Shown in pieces: positions 1 to 13,000 of a DNA stretch of 64,000 nt. The notes under the pieces are model-generated. The model had not been told where the DNA came from, did no database searches, and was given only the letters and a program-made list of their open reading frames with translations. The position numbers and the translations under genes were made by a program. Source of the stretch: Bedellia somnulentella (Eukaryota; Arthropoda; Insecta; Lepidoptera; Bedelliidae); NCBI GenBank assembly GCA_963576735.1, contig OY755184.1, positions 62,001 to 126,000 on the forward strand, given 5' to 3'. Positions within the stretch are counted from its first letter, which is position 1; the number at the start of each line of letters is the position of its first letter.

Positions 1-480
1 CATTATGACTGATCCGGGCAAAAAGACTGATCCGAGTAATTCGACGGACGTTTTGCCACTGAGATGATCAGTCAAAACGTCCGGATCGGATGAGTGTGAA
101 CGAACGTTCCGTCAAGACTGAAGGAAAATTCTTCCCAAGAGATCGTCGAAAGAGGAAAATGACATTCGAAAGTAGTTAAAGAACTTCGCCTCATCATTCC
201 TTAATTCACCCATCAATGTTTCTAATGTCCCTGTTGAAAATCGGTCTCGAAGTATAGGATGCACCCAATGTTGTCTTCGTTTTTGTCTCATTCGTCTCAA
301 ATACCACCACAATATAAGAACATCATCATCGCCGTCCATCGCGTACGAAAATACAAACTGGCAGCGAGTCGAACCACCGACCTTCCGTCAAAACAGACTG
401 ATCGGATATAATGTGAACACCCGCGTCCGGCGTCCGGTTTCCGGGCAAAAAGACTGATCGGATAAGTGGGAACGGGCTCT
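1..480 (-). mobile_element. PIF/Harbinger-type transposon relic (right part)
   Basis: The minus strand at 112-339 encodes about 75 residues with the look of a PIF/Harbinger transposase N-terminus: a QKRRQHWVHPILRDR stretch followed by a RNDEAKFFNYFRMS stretch and then FDDLL. A stop follows, so no catalytic domain is present. The flanks carry repeated GGGCAAAAAGACTGATC motifs (about 18-36 and 443-461) that look terminal or subterminal. The element probably begins left of the window. Family assignment is from remembered transposase motifs and is moderately secure; it is a non-autonomous or decayed copy. Confidence 0.6.
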
Positions 481-690
481 AAGAGGCGACTAAGAGTATC
501 GGGGTTTTTTAAGCGATTTTTGGAAAACATTTATTTTACAATCACAAAAACATTTATTTTACAAACACAAAAACATTTATTTTACAATCTTTTCCCCACT
601 TAACTTCCCAAAGTGGCAGAAGAATTTTCTGAATCTGAAGTTCTGGCTACCCCTTTTAGGGATTATGGCCGTGAGTATATGTATGTAATA
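481..690 (-). repeat. (TATG)-tailed SINE, family A, copy interrupted by the Harbinger relic
   Basis: Contains the family's conserved blocks in minus orientation: GAGGCGACTAAG, CCCCACTTAACTTCC, GGCTACCCCTTTTAGGGATT, and the terminal GCCGTGAGTATATGTATGT. Its 5' head is missing and abuts the Harbinger end. A local tandem of three 'aaaacatttattttaca' units lies at about 528-590. Confidence 0.7.
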
Positions 691-824
691 GTTTAGGTTT
701 CATTAGAGCAGTAGGACCTCTGACTCTTATTAGTAGAAACTCATCATGTTGGATGTTGGTAGTAGCATTAAATTCTCAAAGAGACCACAAAAACTAACGA
801 TAATAAAGATCCGTCTTTTTTCAG

Positions 825-975
825 AGAGCTAGTCGATGATACCCTAAGAAAGAGTATGGAGAGGTTCTTTGAAGAGGAATGCCTAGTATTCTTGCCGAAT
901 GACCCCAGCTTGTCGGACTTGGAAGAGGCTCTAAGCTCCGTAGACCCTGAAGTCAGTGTTAAGTGCATGCTTTGA
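825..975 (+). CDS. Probable terminal coding exon of an unidentified plus-strand gene
   Basis: A pyrimidine-rich acceptor (ccgtcttttttcag) precedes an open frame of about 50 codons that starts in phase 1 (the first A completes a codon from an upstream exon outside the window). The frame reads ELVDDTLRKSMERFFEEE, then a hydrophobic CLVFLP patch, an acidic stretch with DLEEALSSVD, and ends VSVKCML followed by TGA. The balanced, acidic composition and moderate GC content differ from the surrounding AT-rich noise. I do not recognise the protein family. The nearest AATAAA on this strand lies near 1345. It could be an internal remnant of a duplicated gene, but acceptor, open frame and natural stop together favour a real last exon. 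Confidence 0.5.
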
Positions 976-1179
976 ATAGAACCTAGGTGTCATTTTTAAT
1001 TTTGGCGACAAATTACCATTCGCGTCACTTGCTGGAATCATTTACACAATAGGCACAATCTAAAGTTTATTCTAATCTGTAAGTTTAACGAATATACTAA
1101 AATTCCATAATAGTGCCTTGCTACAAACAGTGAGTTACTATTAGAATCAAAAAACATATTTAGATACTGTATATATACA

Positions 1180-1310
1180 TAGATATACTCACGGCCATAA
1201 ATCCCAAATAGGGTTTAGCCAGAGCTTTAGAGCTAGAAACTCGTCAGCCACATCTGGAAGTTGATAGGGGACAAGATGGTAGAATAAAGTATCGTTGTCG
1301 ATTTGTCTTT
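1180..1310 (+). repeat. SINE family A fragment
   Basis: Plus-orientation fragment with ACTCACGGCCATAAATCCC, 'tagccagagct', 'cagccacatctggaagttga' and 'gacaagatggtagaataaag', all family A blocks. It is diverged and lacks the 5' head block that should end the copy. Confidence 0.6.
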
Positions 1311-3910
1311 CGTTTTCAGATTTACAACTCATGAAGCAATGGAGAGCAATAAATAAAACAGCACGGTAGTATAAAATGCAGCATTTAATGGGAATGACAG
1401 TGTGTACAACAACTGTACCTACCAATACATTGTACATTATGATAAGCATCACATCGTGTTTCATTGCAACCTAACTTACAACGTTTTAGTCTTTCGTGGA
1501 GGTCTGCGTTGGACGTTCAATATTGGAGATATTGAGACAACAGTTAACTTAAAATAACTTTCAAATAGTACTATTTCCTGTTTCATTGAACCTGGTTTTC
1601 GGAGTACCTGCGAACTTCAAATTGGCAGACTTTTCAAGATGACAAGATGGTCGATTAAAAGAACAAAATTTATATTCATAAAAAGTGACAGAGTAAGAGA
1701 TAGGTAACTCATAGGACGATATTGCCTTTAAAAGTTCACTCTAATGTGCTAAATAACCTTGTAGTGTTGGGTCAGAATTGAATTACACTATCTTTTTCTG
1801 CGAGTGTCTAGGTGAGTCTACAAGACGAGTAAGAATCTGTTTTACTGACTGGCGGTGGACTCTAATACGAAATTCTTCTATTATTATTATTATATTACTG
1901 TAAATTTATTGAATAATGACTGGCTTACAATATAGCACTAGTCCTTTTGTCACGGAAACTTTGAATGCTGAGTAAGAGAGCAAGGACCGGTAATTGGTAA
2001 CGCGGTTGATAAGTAGACTATCATGTTTTATATTTTTTTACTGTCACAGAAAAATATTTAATTTTAAAAATGTAGATTCACAGGTACCCTAAAAACGGTT
2101 TTTCATAAAAGAAGAAAAAGGCCTTCAATTTTCCGCGAAAATAATTTTACATTATATTTTTACGAAAATACGACACAGACCTCCAAACTTATATAATGTT
2201 AAACTTAGAAATACTGTCTTTATCAGATCCTCTCGCAACACTTATTAAAAGACAAATATCAAATTAAACAACTGACAATTATATCCATATAAATAGTGTG
2301 GTTAATTGTAAATATATAAAGAAGAACATAGTTTTAAAAATACAAACAAAGAAACACCACGGATAATAAGAATACAGTCGATAATATCAATTTCGGAAGC
2401 AACAATTAAATGATGGAGTAAACTTATTGTTATAGCTAATTGATACCGTTTAGGCTTTACTAATATTGTCTGCTTTTATATAATTGTCTGTTTTTAGCTA
2501 ACATATTTGAAAACTTTGTGTTGTTACAGGCTTATATTAGGAATTGACATTTACTTTATACTAAATCTATTGCGCACCGCCCACACTAGGTGTCGCGGAT
2601 GTTTATAAATATATTATAGATTCTCTTAATCGTTGACCGGACATTCATAATGCAAGCAATTGATTCGTTTTATTTGTTACTAAACCTTGACAGTGTAAAA
2701 ATAATATAATAAAACGATTAGTATCGAAATATCCGCGGCGTTTCCTTGTTAAAGCATCTTATTTAATTAACACAATATAAATATCATCTAACATCTTTAA
2801 TTATTGCAACGTAAACACACACACACAAAACATTAAATAAAATATAAAAATTCAAAACATTATTAAATGAAAATATAATAAAATCTTTAACAACCATTTT
2901 ATTGTACAGAGTTTTTGGTAAAAATAACTATATACGTACGTGCGTGAACTTATTATACGGGTAACACAAACTTATTCTAATATTAAAAATAATAACACAT
3001 AGTCATATGGCGTAAAATTATTATTAATCATTCCCGAAGGGTGTAATATATAAAAATGTTATGTATCTGAGGACAATAATATTTGTGTCGCTCGCGGGAA
3101 CGGTTGGTAAGACGAGTGCAAGCAGGACAACACGAGTACAAAACGGAACAGCTTCACACGGACTTATCTTAAAGACTTACACCTAAAAACTTAGCTCACA
3201 GGACGCATTAAGATCAGTAGTGCAGTACAAATAGAAGCATTTAATAAAAATGGCGCTGTGTGTAAATTAATATCATCTAAAGTCTTACTTGTTTCAGCGC
3301 GTGAGATTACTATCTACGAAAGCTAGTAATAAAAGTCCTCATTTCGATGTTACATGATATATTTTAATTAACCTGTGCAGTCATCCTTGACTTACTAGTA
3401 GAACAGAAGGTAAGAGAGATAGAAGGAAAAGGAGATGGTAACTTATACTTTTGTCATAATTACGTTCTAACTTTTTATTTCACAAAAAAGATCAAATATC
3501 TCGATCTAGTCTAACAAATATCACTTTAAAAGGCATATACGTAATAAAACCTGTAAACAAATGAAAGTGCACTTAACAGCTTAACTGGGTACTCATTCTG
3601 TGAGGACATTTCTACTTTTCATAGCCAATGTAGGTTAAAACAATTAATCCTATGTTTAATGTAAGCACTTGTAACCGCGTGGTCATGTGATCAGTAACAG
3701 CTTAGCAACGGCTACCGAATGTTATACTAATGGACACGTGGTGAACTATCTTTACCAATATCACTAACACATCAACGGCAATACTCGACGTGTGTGGAGG
3801 CACAAAACAGTGTTATTCAATTAATCTATGCATTTAATCATTCGCTGTGAGTGAGATTTCAGAACTGCTGCGCAATTTGGAATAAGCAATGAAAAAGATT
3901 AGGTAGCATC
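1311..3910. other. No gene seen
   Basis: AT-rich sequence without a convincing exon on either strand. A short (AC)n tract is at about 2816-2827. The 3' tail exons or 3' UTR of the minus-strand Ig-FN3 gene could lie here, but I could not find a phase-compatible exon. Confidence 0.5.
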
Positions 3911-3996
3911 AGGCATGTGAGAGCGCGTATGTCACATGATAATTGAGAAATAAAATCTGTCAGTTTCTCACGTGACGTAAATGCTCTCACATGCCT
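3911..3996. repeat. Short inverted-repeat element
   Basis: Perfect 14-bp outer arms (AGGCATGTGAGAGC at 3911-3924 and its complement at 3983-3996), with further imperfect pairing inside (GTCAC...GAGAAA against TTTCTCACGTGAC). The whole could fold into one hairpin of about 86 nt. Probably a tiny MITE or a remnant of one. Confidence 0.6.
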
Positions 3997-5477
3997 TATA
4001 ATATGGGGGCTGGACGGCATGCCAAGATAACGCTTGTTTCCATTAGGTTTTCACTTTATGAAAATACAAGTCCAAATGTTCATAGTTCATTAGTAAACAA
4101 ATTTTTAAAATCGTTATACCAATAATGTAATATAAATTATTAAGCGGTATTTAGAAACCGACAAACCGTTATGGCGATAATTAAATAATCACACGAAATT
4201 ACATTTGGTGTTTAATAAAAAGATTCGGTCATCTCTTTCATTTGAAGACAAGATTAAGAGACAGAAGAAGGGTATCGCGATGTCAAATGTCGTAAGTAAT
4301 TAATGTAGTTTAGATTATTACCGCAGCGCTGAAACCTCAGTCCTCGTCCAGTCTTGACTCTCAATTCACTCAACTAATGTTCCTATGTCTACAGCTAGCG
4401 TTCAAATACTAACATACGAGCTAAAATTCGCCAACGAAAATATCAGCCCGTCATTAACAACTACGTAACTCTACAGATCATTATCCTATATCCTAATACT
4501 ACATTATTGCGATTTGGTAGAATCTTTGAAATATCGTTATTGCAACTTTGGTAGATTTGTAGAAACATTAATAAGTACAGCAGTGAGAGTGCCAGTTTGA
4601 GAGTACGTACATACTATACTATACTTATACATAGTTCTTAATTGACAAATATTATATGAGACGGAAGCAAAAGTACGCTAAGCACAACACAGTATAGGAA
4701 TATTAGTTGAAATTTCATAACATTAAAAAAATAAAAATATAATGAATGTGTCAGTCGAAGCTAAAGCTTTCATGAGTTTTCTTACAAAAACATAATAACT
4801 TCATTAGTTGATATTCTTTCCATAAATTCTTAATACAAAAACTGAGAATTAGTGCGAAAAGGTTATAAAGTTTGTTATTACTGCGTGGTTAGTGTTGCCA
4901 AATTCTATAATGTTTGTGGCAGAAAAGAAATCGCCAAAAAGAGATTGAGTAAGGAAGAAGGAGACAGAAATACTGTTAAATTTCTCTTTATATATATCTT
5001 TTAAGGCTTTCTTGATATGTATACTATTGTATACAAAAATAAACGTCTCTGAATCATATACAACAATCCATTCTGTCTTCCTACCCAATTTATCATTAAA
5101 AATATAGTATTTATAATGATATAGCAAGCATTTTTAAAATTCGAAGTAGATTCGTTTCGAGTACAATGTATGTATTGTCTTCCAATGCAATTACGTGAGA
5201 GCCGCATGTCGCGAATCACAACCAGCGCCTACAACTAAATTTATTCAAAATATTTTGCAGCCAGTTGTTATGTAAGTTTCATGATTTGCTTTGTTACAAT
5301 CAAACGTGAAAAACCCATACAAAAATACCGCTAACTTACATCCATAATATCAACAACGTTTGTTTCGAACGGTAACCAATACGATTATTCCAAAGTTAAC
5401 TTAACATATGATGCAGCGATGGTTACCTTTCACTCGGCTATTTATCTATATCATTCGATCTGATTTAACCACTTTAT
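3997..5477. other. No gene seen
   Basis: AT-rich sequence. Minus-strand open stretches at 4849-5219 are short, AT-driven and not recognisable as protein domains. Confidence 0.45.
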
Positions 5478-5772
5478 TTAACCTGTGACTTCCCGAGCAC
5501 TAGCGAAAGACAAGTACCGTCAAAACCCGGGAACAATAGAATTATTTGCGTTTCCAACCCAAGATGGCAGTGATTGGACTTTTTTTAAAAGCTCACTCCA
5601 TACACAAGCCGTTGATATAAAAAAAACGTAATTTAACTCTTAAAATAAAAGAAATAAGGGGTTGATTCGAACACGGTAAGCTGGCCATTGGCGGCTCCAC
5701 GGGGAGCCATCGGGGTTTGACGGTACTTTTGCTTCTGGCTACTCTGGGAGCCAGCGGGACGTGAAAGGTTAA
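5478..5772. mobile_element. piggyBac-like non-autonomous element (TTAA flanks)
   Basis: Bounded by TTAA on both sides (5478-5481 and 5769-5772). The left end reads CCTGTGACTTCCCG and the right end, reverse-complemented, reads CCTTTCACGTCCCG. Both ends carry a second matching block further in (AAGTACCGTCAAA / AAAGTACCGTCAAA), so the inverted repeats extend about 50 bp with interruptions. TTAA targets and CCY-starting ends are typical of the piggyBac superfamily. No coding capacity. Confidence 0.7.
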
Positions 5773-5929
5773 ATGTTGATTACATCCGCATTGTTTAGTT
5801 GACGAACAAGATACAAACGTAAATAGCCAAGTAACGCGCGACCATCAGGGTTGCCATCTAACTACTTACGTTTACCCCAATATCTATTTATTGCAATTTC
5901 ACAACGACTAAAGCGAATTTTCAGACTTA

Positions 5930-6158
5930 TGTGATTAATAAAAACGGCATCCTTCCAGAAAATATTCCCATTCAGTCGAAAGCAACTGTTGATGAAATAC
6001 TCAAAATGGATGAATATAAAACCAGTGTATGGTGCTACTACGGCAACCCGTTGCTAGTTTCCTACAACAATCTCTCTCTTGGATCTAATGATAAATATTA
6101 TTATATAACCAACTTGCGAGTCTTTTATCAGAGCGAATTATATTGTTATATATACTAA
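5930..6158 (+). other. Orphan exon-like open frame
   Basis: An acceptor-like 'aagcgaattttcag' is followed by an open frame that begins TYVINKNGILPENIPIQS and continues with a lysine/aspartate-rich stretch and WCYYGNP before turning AT-rich. The first 45 codons look protein-like (codon-balanced, amphipathic); the rest looks like read-through. Not recognised. Could be a decayed exon copy or part of an unknown element. Confidence 0.25.
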
Positions 6159-6577
6159 CTTATTTTGATATGTTTTAATACATGTTATAAAAAAATATGA
6201 TTATTGTCCCCCGAATTTAAGTTTCGCAACAGTCAACATTCGCATTCATGAGGTATTTCTAGCAATTATTAATGTATTCTTTGTAATTCAATTGAACTTA
6301 TGCAATCTTTTAATCAATTGGGAACTTTTGTGATTGTAAATGCCAATTCCAATACAATTATTTAAAAATCTGTTTTGACCTGACAAATTTCAGTCCGGAA
6401 ACGCTATTATTCAGCATTGTGAACTTTTGCGTTGTTTGTTACCCAATATGTTTGTTATACACAAAACATTATTCTGATATTATGATAATTAATAACCAAT
6501 AAGGCATCACGACAGATGTCCAGATTCGGTCCGATAAAAGACTCTGAAGTTGAGTATGGATGAGAATCAAACTTTCC

Positions 6578-6665
6578 GGGGCTGGCCGGGCCCGGGCCGC
6601 TCCGAGCTGCGGATAATCGACCCGGGCCGGTTTGGGGCGGGCCCGGACGCGAACCCCGGGTTCAC
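6578..6665. other. Isolated GC-rich island
   Basis: About 88 bp of strongly GC-rich sequence with repeated CCCGGGCC-type palindromes in an otherwise AT-rich region. It is open in more than one frame simply because of its composition. No domain recognised; probably part of a repeat. Confidence 0.4.
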
Positions 6666-6757
6666 TATGATGTTGGGAACCAGCTCTATGCCATCTACTC
6701 CACCCATGTCTGATCATACCCATAATTACCATGGTAATGTAAAAATCCATTTATAGG

Positions 6758-6856
6758 ATGGTAATAGCAAGCGTCCATACATACCGTGGTAATCACAAGC
6801 GTCCATACATACCGTGGTAATCACAAGCGTCCATACATACCATGGTGATGACAAGC
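6758..6856. repeat. 28-bp minisatellite, about 3.5 copies
   Basis: Units of the form ggtaatcacaagcgtccata + cataccgt repeat with a 28-bp period from about 6758, with small changes between units. The last unit degrades into 'ggtgatgacaagcgtgg'. Confidence 0.75.
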
Positions 6857-6859
6857 GTG

Positions 6860-8087
6860 GCCCGGCGTAGTCCAAGCGTGCGATCCAAAGCGTGCGATAG
6901 AAAGAGAGAGAAGGAAAAAGTTAATGAATATGTTAGTAATTTTAATAAAGCGTAGATAGGAAACATGCTGATGTCGGGATGTTAAAGTCAGTTTTGTTAG
7001 TTGAATGCTGAATCTACGATAACTTAGCTGTCTTGATATTTCCAATGCACTTAGTCAAAATAAGAGTGACGGTTACTTGGAAAAAAATAAAATTTTCATA
7101 GCGTGTTTTTGAAAGTTTCAACACAGCTACTGTAAAAAAATATCTCACTGGAAATTGTACTAAAATTATTGATTAAAAATTATTATTACGTTAGTACAAA
7201 TTATTTAAAAATACATGCCACCAATAATTTTAAAAAAGAATTAAATATAAGTCGGTTTATTGTTTTTAAAGACGACTAAGCTATCGGTAAATGATGTACT
7301 TGAAGAAAAATTGCAGAAATATTTAAGATTCTGAAACTCCCCTGAAGTCGATTTAGTAATATAACTTTGATTAGGTATGTGGGCGCCACAAAATAAAACG
7401 TAAACCGCCAAAATCCTTCAGGCATGAGGTCTCAACAGATTCGATGCCTTCTCACTTACAAACGGGTGACAACAAATTAAATTACAATCCAAAGTATGCG
7501 GTTACAGAAGAAGCATGAACATTACTCGTAGCCTACATCTTATACACAAAATGAGATTTCAATCGATCGAGCCGCTTAAATTTACACTGGAATTTCATCT
7601 TGATTTCCATATATCAGAATAATTGCCATGTTTTGCTGTTCGCTGTACCGTTTTGTACCTGTCACCTGTCACACTTACATCTATTACATTAGCAGAGATC
7701 CTTAAAGTTATAATATTATGTTACTTATATTGAAAAGGTGTGCTTATTGGAGGAATACTAAGAATGGTCCGAAGGTTAGAATGGTCCTGGAGATTCATAA
7801 GAGCATTATTTAAGTAATTAATTTAATTTGACTACTGTTCTACATTGGCGCTTTTTAAGGATCTTTCACACTTACCATGTTTTACTGAATGCAAGTATGT
7901 TTTTATGTTTGCGTTTAGTTAACTGATAGACGAACTGGTAGTCGGTTTCATCAACAATAGGTTTTTAATGTATATCATTGTCTGTAAATTACCATTCAAT
8001 CAACATTCTTTCTTTCTAATACCGAAGTTAAGAGCAATATATAACAATTATGGTCACACAGTGTGAAAGATGCTTTATAAAGTGGTT
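6860..8087. other. No gene seen
   Basis: AT-rich intergenic sequence with no convincing exon, tRNA or recognisable mobile element boundaries. Confidence 0.5.
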
Positions 8088-8455
8088 AACATAACATAAA
8101 CGTTCACGCCGTTTTATCCCCGAAGGGGTTGGCAGAGGTACCAATACTCCTGAACTCACATGGCAAGCGCCATCTAGTTTCCAGAGAAGGTACCCACGTT
8201 TTGCTTAGACAGTGTACTCACGTGATAGGGGGCAGGCCTATCGCCGTTTTGTACGAATACACTGTCACATGACTAAGTACAACTCAGCCATGTGGGTTTC
8301 CTCACGATGTTTTCCCTCACCGTTAGCAACCATGATAAATTAACCACACATATGACTTTAGAAAAGACAAATTGGTGTAGGCCCGTCCCAGGATTTTAAC
8401 TCACGCCCTTCTGTTTTTCGGGCGGGTGTTCTACCCACTGGACTATCATGTCGCT
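8088..8455 (-). repeat. tRNA-derived SINE, family C, copy 1
   Basis: About 368 bp, nearly identical to 55565-55962 and related to 14381-14725. On the minus strand the head reads AGCGACATGATAGTCCAGTG followed by GGTAGAAC, with an A-box-like TAGTCCAGTGGG and a B-box-like stretch ending in CCTGGGACGGGCC, consistent with a tRNA-derived pol III head. The body carries GTGATAGGGGGCAGGCCTAT, and the other end has CCCCGAAGGGGTTGGCAGAG. Confidence 0.75.
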
Positions 8456-9928
8456 CTTAGTAGCTCATATCTAGTGGTTCTTAAGAGTAATATATTGTAT
8501 AATTACTAAAGCAGATACTTTATATAAGATAAAACAGAAAACCTATTTTCTATCCCTACCCATTTCTGCTCTGGCCTTGCCACGAGCCTTACACTGTAGT
8601 TTAATATATAGCTTAGCTTTCTATTATTTGGTAATTTTATTCGAATCACATTATATTTATTGACAAAGCGTGCTTTCAGACGATTTATATTCAAGGCAAA
8701 TCAGTTAATTTTAAAAAGATTCTAATAAGTTATTTGGCAAGATTTCACTTAAAGTTAATTTAGTTACATCACTAAAACCATTTCGCAATTTTGTCATATC
8801 ATCAGAAATTTCATATTTTATAAATAAAATTTTACGTGATGGTTTCATTACGACTAAAATAGTTGCAGTACAGCTAGAGACACTATCACTTCCTACAATA
8901 TCTACTTCATTAATTGACGTTCCGTAGTTCCTTTGGTCCTTAAATTTAATGTCTTAAATAACTTTGGCTATAATCTACAAAATCAGGTAACCTTTTATTA
9001 TGAATTCAAAATGGCTTTTTTGGTATTTTAGTATTTATGACACTATGCTTCTACTACTTTGACAAGCACCGATCATGAAGGAAAATATTTTATTATTATT
9101 TATTTATTATGTCTAAACGCGTGCATTTTGCGGAAAATATCTTTAATGGATGTGTAAATAGTTTTATCTTATCTCAGTAAATTTTTAACGCTAATGAAAA
9201 TCTTGTATAACCTATGATAAAATCACAATATTTGTATGGTAACATTCTCTAAGGAGATTTCTTATAAATAGTTCTTGGAAGCTCTCAAGCACAGCTACTT
9301 TTATAATATTAATTAATAATTATTAAATCTTATTATCTGAAAAAGTTCATGATTTTTAATGAAGCCGATATTGAATAAATGCTTTGTTTGAATACATCTT
9401 AATACTGTGATGTGAAGTAAAACTGACAATTAGTTATTTTGGCATTTTCAATTAATGTACTGCTTTTTATTGTTATTTATATACTTTCTTGGTTGAGTCT
9501 ATAGCCTATTAAAAATAAATAATATAATGTGGACAAACTAAAATCCTGCTTGTATAACATAGACAATAAATTAAATTTTGATAGCGTTTTATAGATCGGA
9601 AAAGAAAACCTTTGGTTAATTTATAAGCACAGAAACTTGTAAATAAATTAAAGAGTGTCTGTTATACGAAATCAGGATACGCAGTATATAACTATTTCTT
9701 GCCACAACGAAGTATAACGGTATGCTTTCGTCTTTTTTTCACAACTTTTCTGTTACTTCATAAATTTTTCATTTGGTCTGCGAGATGACTCTTCTATAAA
9801 ATATGTGAGACTTCAAATAAAATATTGAATAAAGGCAAATTTGGAGGACAGTTGAAAGTGGACGCTAAAGGTTTAGACTACACAGACAAATCGCGTTTGT
9901 ATATGTATCCCGCTCTAGCGCGCCTCAC
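8456..9928. other. No gene seen downstream of the Ig-FN3 gene
   Basis: AT-rich. Minus-strand poly(A) signal complements (TTTATT) occur, for example near 9465-9475, which could serve the Ig-FN3 transcript if it ends in the TM exon. Confidence 0.4.
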
Positions 9929-10066
9929 CTGCGCGCAGGTCCCGCCACAGCACGAGTGCGAGCGAGACGGCGAGCACGGCCAGGGTGCCGCCCACCACGC
10001 ACACGGCCGCCAGCCACCAGCGCGGGTTGAACGACTCCGCGTCCGCCAGGAAGCGCCGGTACAGCT
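9929..10066 (-). CDS. Ig-FN3 gene, exon 6 (transmembrane segment)
   Basis: Acceptor gttccag|AG; encodes ELYRRFLADAESFNPRW, then a hydrophobic helix of about 22 residues, then LWRDLRA. Basic residues after the helix place the C-terminus in the cytoplasm. Ends at CAG|gtgagg in phase 1, or reads on to a TAG at 9915-9917. Confidence 0.8.
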
Positions 10067-13000
10067 CTGGAACACAACATACATTTATTAGTACAACTAC
10101 AACCAACGAGAAAAAATTTGAAATGAAAAAATAATTTTGGTATAACTATTTATCTATAACAAAACAAAATTACATAATAACCGCAGAGGCTATATAAAGT
10201 TATGTTTTGAAAAATATATATGTAATTTGATTAAAATGAATATTTTATTGATTTTTTTTAAACATTAATAATAAAAAATGCTATATTATTTTATGGAGCG
10301 AAACTCCATTTACCTCCAAAACTGTATTCGCTTGTCAGACAACTTCTTCTAAACCATGGAACCGACCAGGACCAAATTTTGCACGATAACAAGGTTTTGA
10401 AATAACAATATTCCAAATAATACCCCGGATGAATAATCACACTTTATTTAAATTTCCCATGTAAGTTTATAGAAACCCTAGCGAGTACTCGTCTATCAGT
10501 CACCACTGCGCTGCGATTTGGTACCGCGAAGTATTCATGGCCACCTAGGTTAAATTCCGCAATATTTTGACCAGTTGACGTAAATTATTTGAGATGACAA
10601 TGTGAGGTAGTAGTGCGCTAGTTACCGGCGTCCTGGTCGCTGTAGAGCGTGGTGGCGGCCACCTCCACGGGCTGGCCCGGGCCCAGCGCGTTGGTGGCCC
10701 ACACGCGGAAGTAGTACGACGAGTTGGGCTCCAGGTGGTACACGTCGATCTGGCGCTGCAACCACAATGTCACACCACTTGGAATTACGCATTTTACAAA
10801 CATATTTCTTCATTTTGTAGTTTCAGAGTCATTGGATAGTACTACAAGTTGTGATGTGATACGTGAAAACTATGATAAGGGTAAAAGAATCAGCTCAGTA
10901 GTACATTCATATCATTTTTTAACTGATTACATTTATATAACAATACACAAATATAAGGCAATGGTAAAATAAACTTATATGGGCTAAGCATATATCCTTG
11001 GGCAACACTAATTTAGTTAAGATTTTTGAATTGATCGTTTTTAATTGCGACAACTGTTTATCCTATTTGCTTTTATTAATAAATAGTCGAATATGATCGC
11101 TTAAATAGATGAGTGTAACTGAATATTATGATAAAAAAGCTCGTGACCGCTGTAGTCATAAGCAATAGAGCAATCAGAATTAACAAAGTAATCAATCAGC
11201 TTTCATATTTTCTTGGTGTTTTTTGCTTCTTTTTGAATGTTGGTTTTAATCTTTTCAATATTCATAAAACAGTTCGAATTCAATAGTGCAAGTAAATTAG
11301 GTGCTTATTCTGTATTGTATTAATGATGTGGTGGTACGTACCGAGTTGGGGCTAATGTGGTTGGGGCTGATGGGGCGCCAGGGCTCGGCGGGCGCGGCGC
11401 GGTACTGCGCGGTGAAGTCCGTGATGGGCAGCCCGCCGTCGCCCGCCACGCCCCACAGCACCAGCGCCAGGATCGTGGACGCGTGCACCGACACGTTCAC
11501 CAGCGGCGGCGGCACCGCTACACACACATACACAATATATTAAAACCCTAAAATACTTTGTTTTTCCTACGCCTATGGCCGAAATTCGTCCTCTAGTTTA
11601 CTCACTCCTGACGGTGACGTTGACGCGGTCCAGCCAGCCCGGCTCGTTCTCGCGCGCGCACTCGTACAGCCCCGCGTCCGCCGCCGACGCGTTCCACAGC
11701 ACCAGCTGCCCGTCCGCCTGCGGACACCACCACCAACACTATAATTATGCTTTCTTAACCCAGTCTCACTGAGAAATCTAGACTTCGCGGGATAACGATC
11801 AAAGCACTTGGTTACTACACAAATGTGTAAACCCCAAATGAGAGGTGGAAAAGTGGAATAACTGTAATTGATATTTGACTGAAATGTGAGCTCAGTACAG
11901 TACGCATGATCAGTAGTATCCCCATAACAAAACATATATGTCCCCGCAAAGAGGCTCGTGTCTATCTTGAATGGTGTGACTAGGTATACTATAGTCCAAA
12001 AACCTGGCCCAGTCATCAAAAAGCGGGTTCATAGAAGTTAACGACTACCTCCGTTGTAGTAGCCGGGACCTGACTTTACCTGCAATCAGCCGTGTCATTA
12101 TTTTGTAATAATTTGTTGATCCCCTAGAATCCAGCTTGACGTATCCAGCTAGTAATCCTACCGCTCTTTCCGTCGGATCTCTAAGGCAATCATCAGAAGT
12201 ATAGTCTAGTACAAAGGACATAAATAATAATCTGCAACTCCAAGAGCATACGTATTTACAGTAAACCCACGTGTCAGCGAGGTCACGTGGGTGGCCGCGA
12301 CACGGTACACTACATGACTTGATAAATCAACGAGCGATGATCAGATCAAAACAGAGTATGATGTTTTGTGTCAATATGATTTACTTCATTATATCCTTTA
12401 TTTTGCTTTTCAAATAACATACATTATGTATCACGGCTATAATTCCCTAGAATGGGTAGGAACAGCGAACTTGTAAGTTTTTAATTTTTCGAATTTGCAT
12501 CAGAAACAACACCAATAGTATATGATGGTGAGATGACATTTAAGTTACTTGGTTTACATTTGAGCTTACTTATGTACCACTAGCCTTGGCCCGGGACTTC
12601 GTCCGCATGGAATAGTTATTTGGAGACAACGTCAGCAACGATACCACCAATTATCCAAAAATCCATAAACCTTAATCTGAGTAATTCAGCTATTACAATA
12701 ACATAAACAATTTGACGCAAATGTTCAATAGATGGAATGAACATTATAGAAGTTTCATAAACACTTTAATCTCCTGTAATTTCTTTTCCCGTAAGAATTT
12801 GTGGTAATCAATTTGCAAATGTACATTAATATTAGTTGAGGAGTCTTTATACAAAATTTTAACCTGATACAATCGAAGTTGCGGAAGTTTCATACAAACT
12901 TCAATTTACCATAATTCCCGTTCTCTAGGGAGTTTCTGAGACTTCTTTTCTTAGTGTTCATTTTAAGCATTAAAACAATCTACCTACTCAATTTCAGCTC

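Noticed and set aside
4321..4376. Possible additional 3' exon of the Ig-FN3 gene
   Set aside because: Splice-like ends exist, but the required phase runs into a stop after two codons.
4849..5219. Overlapping minus-strand frames of 70-92 codons
   Set aside because: AT-rich and unrecognisable, and not in phase with the Ig-FN3 TM exon by any splice sites I could define.
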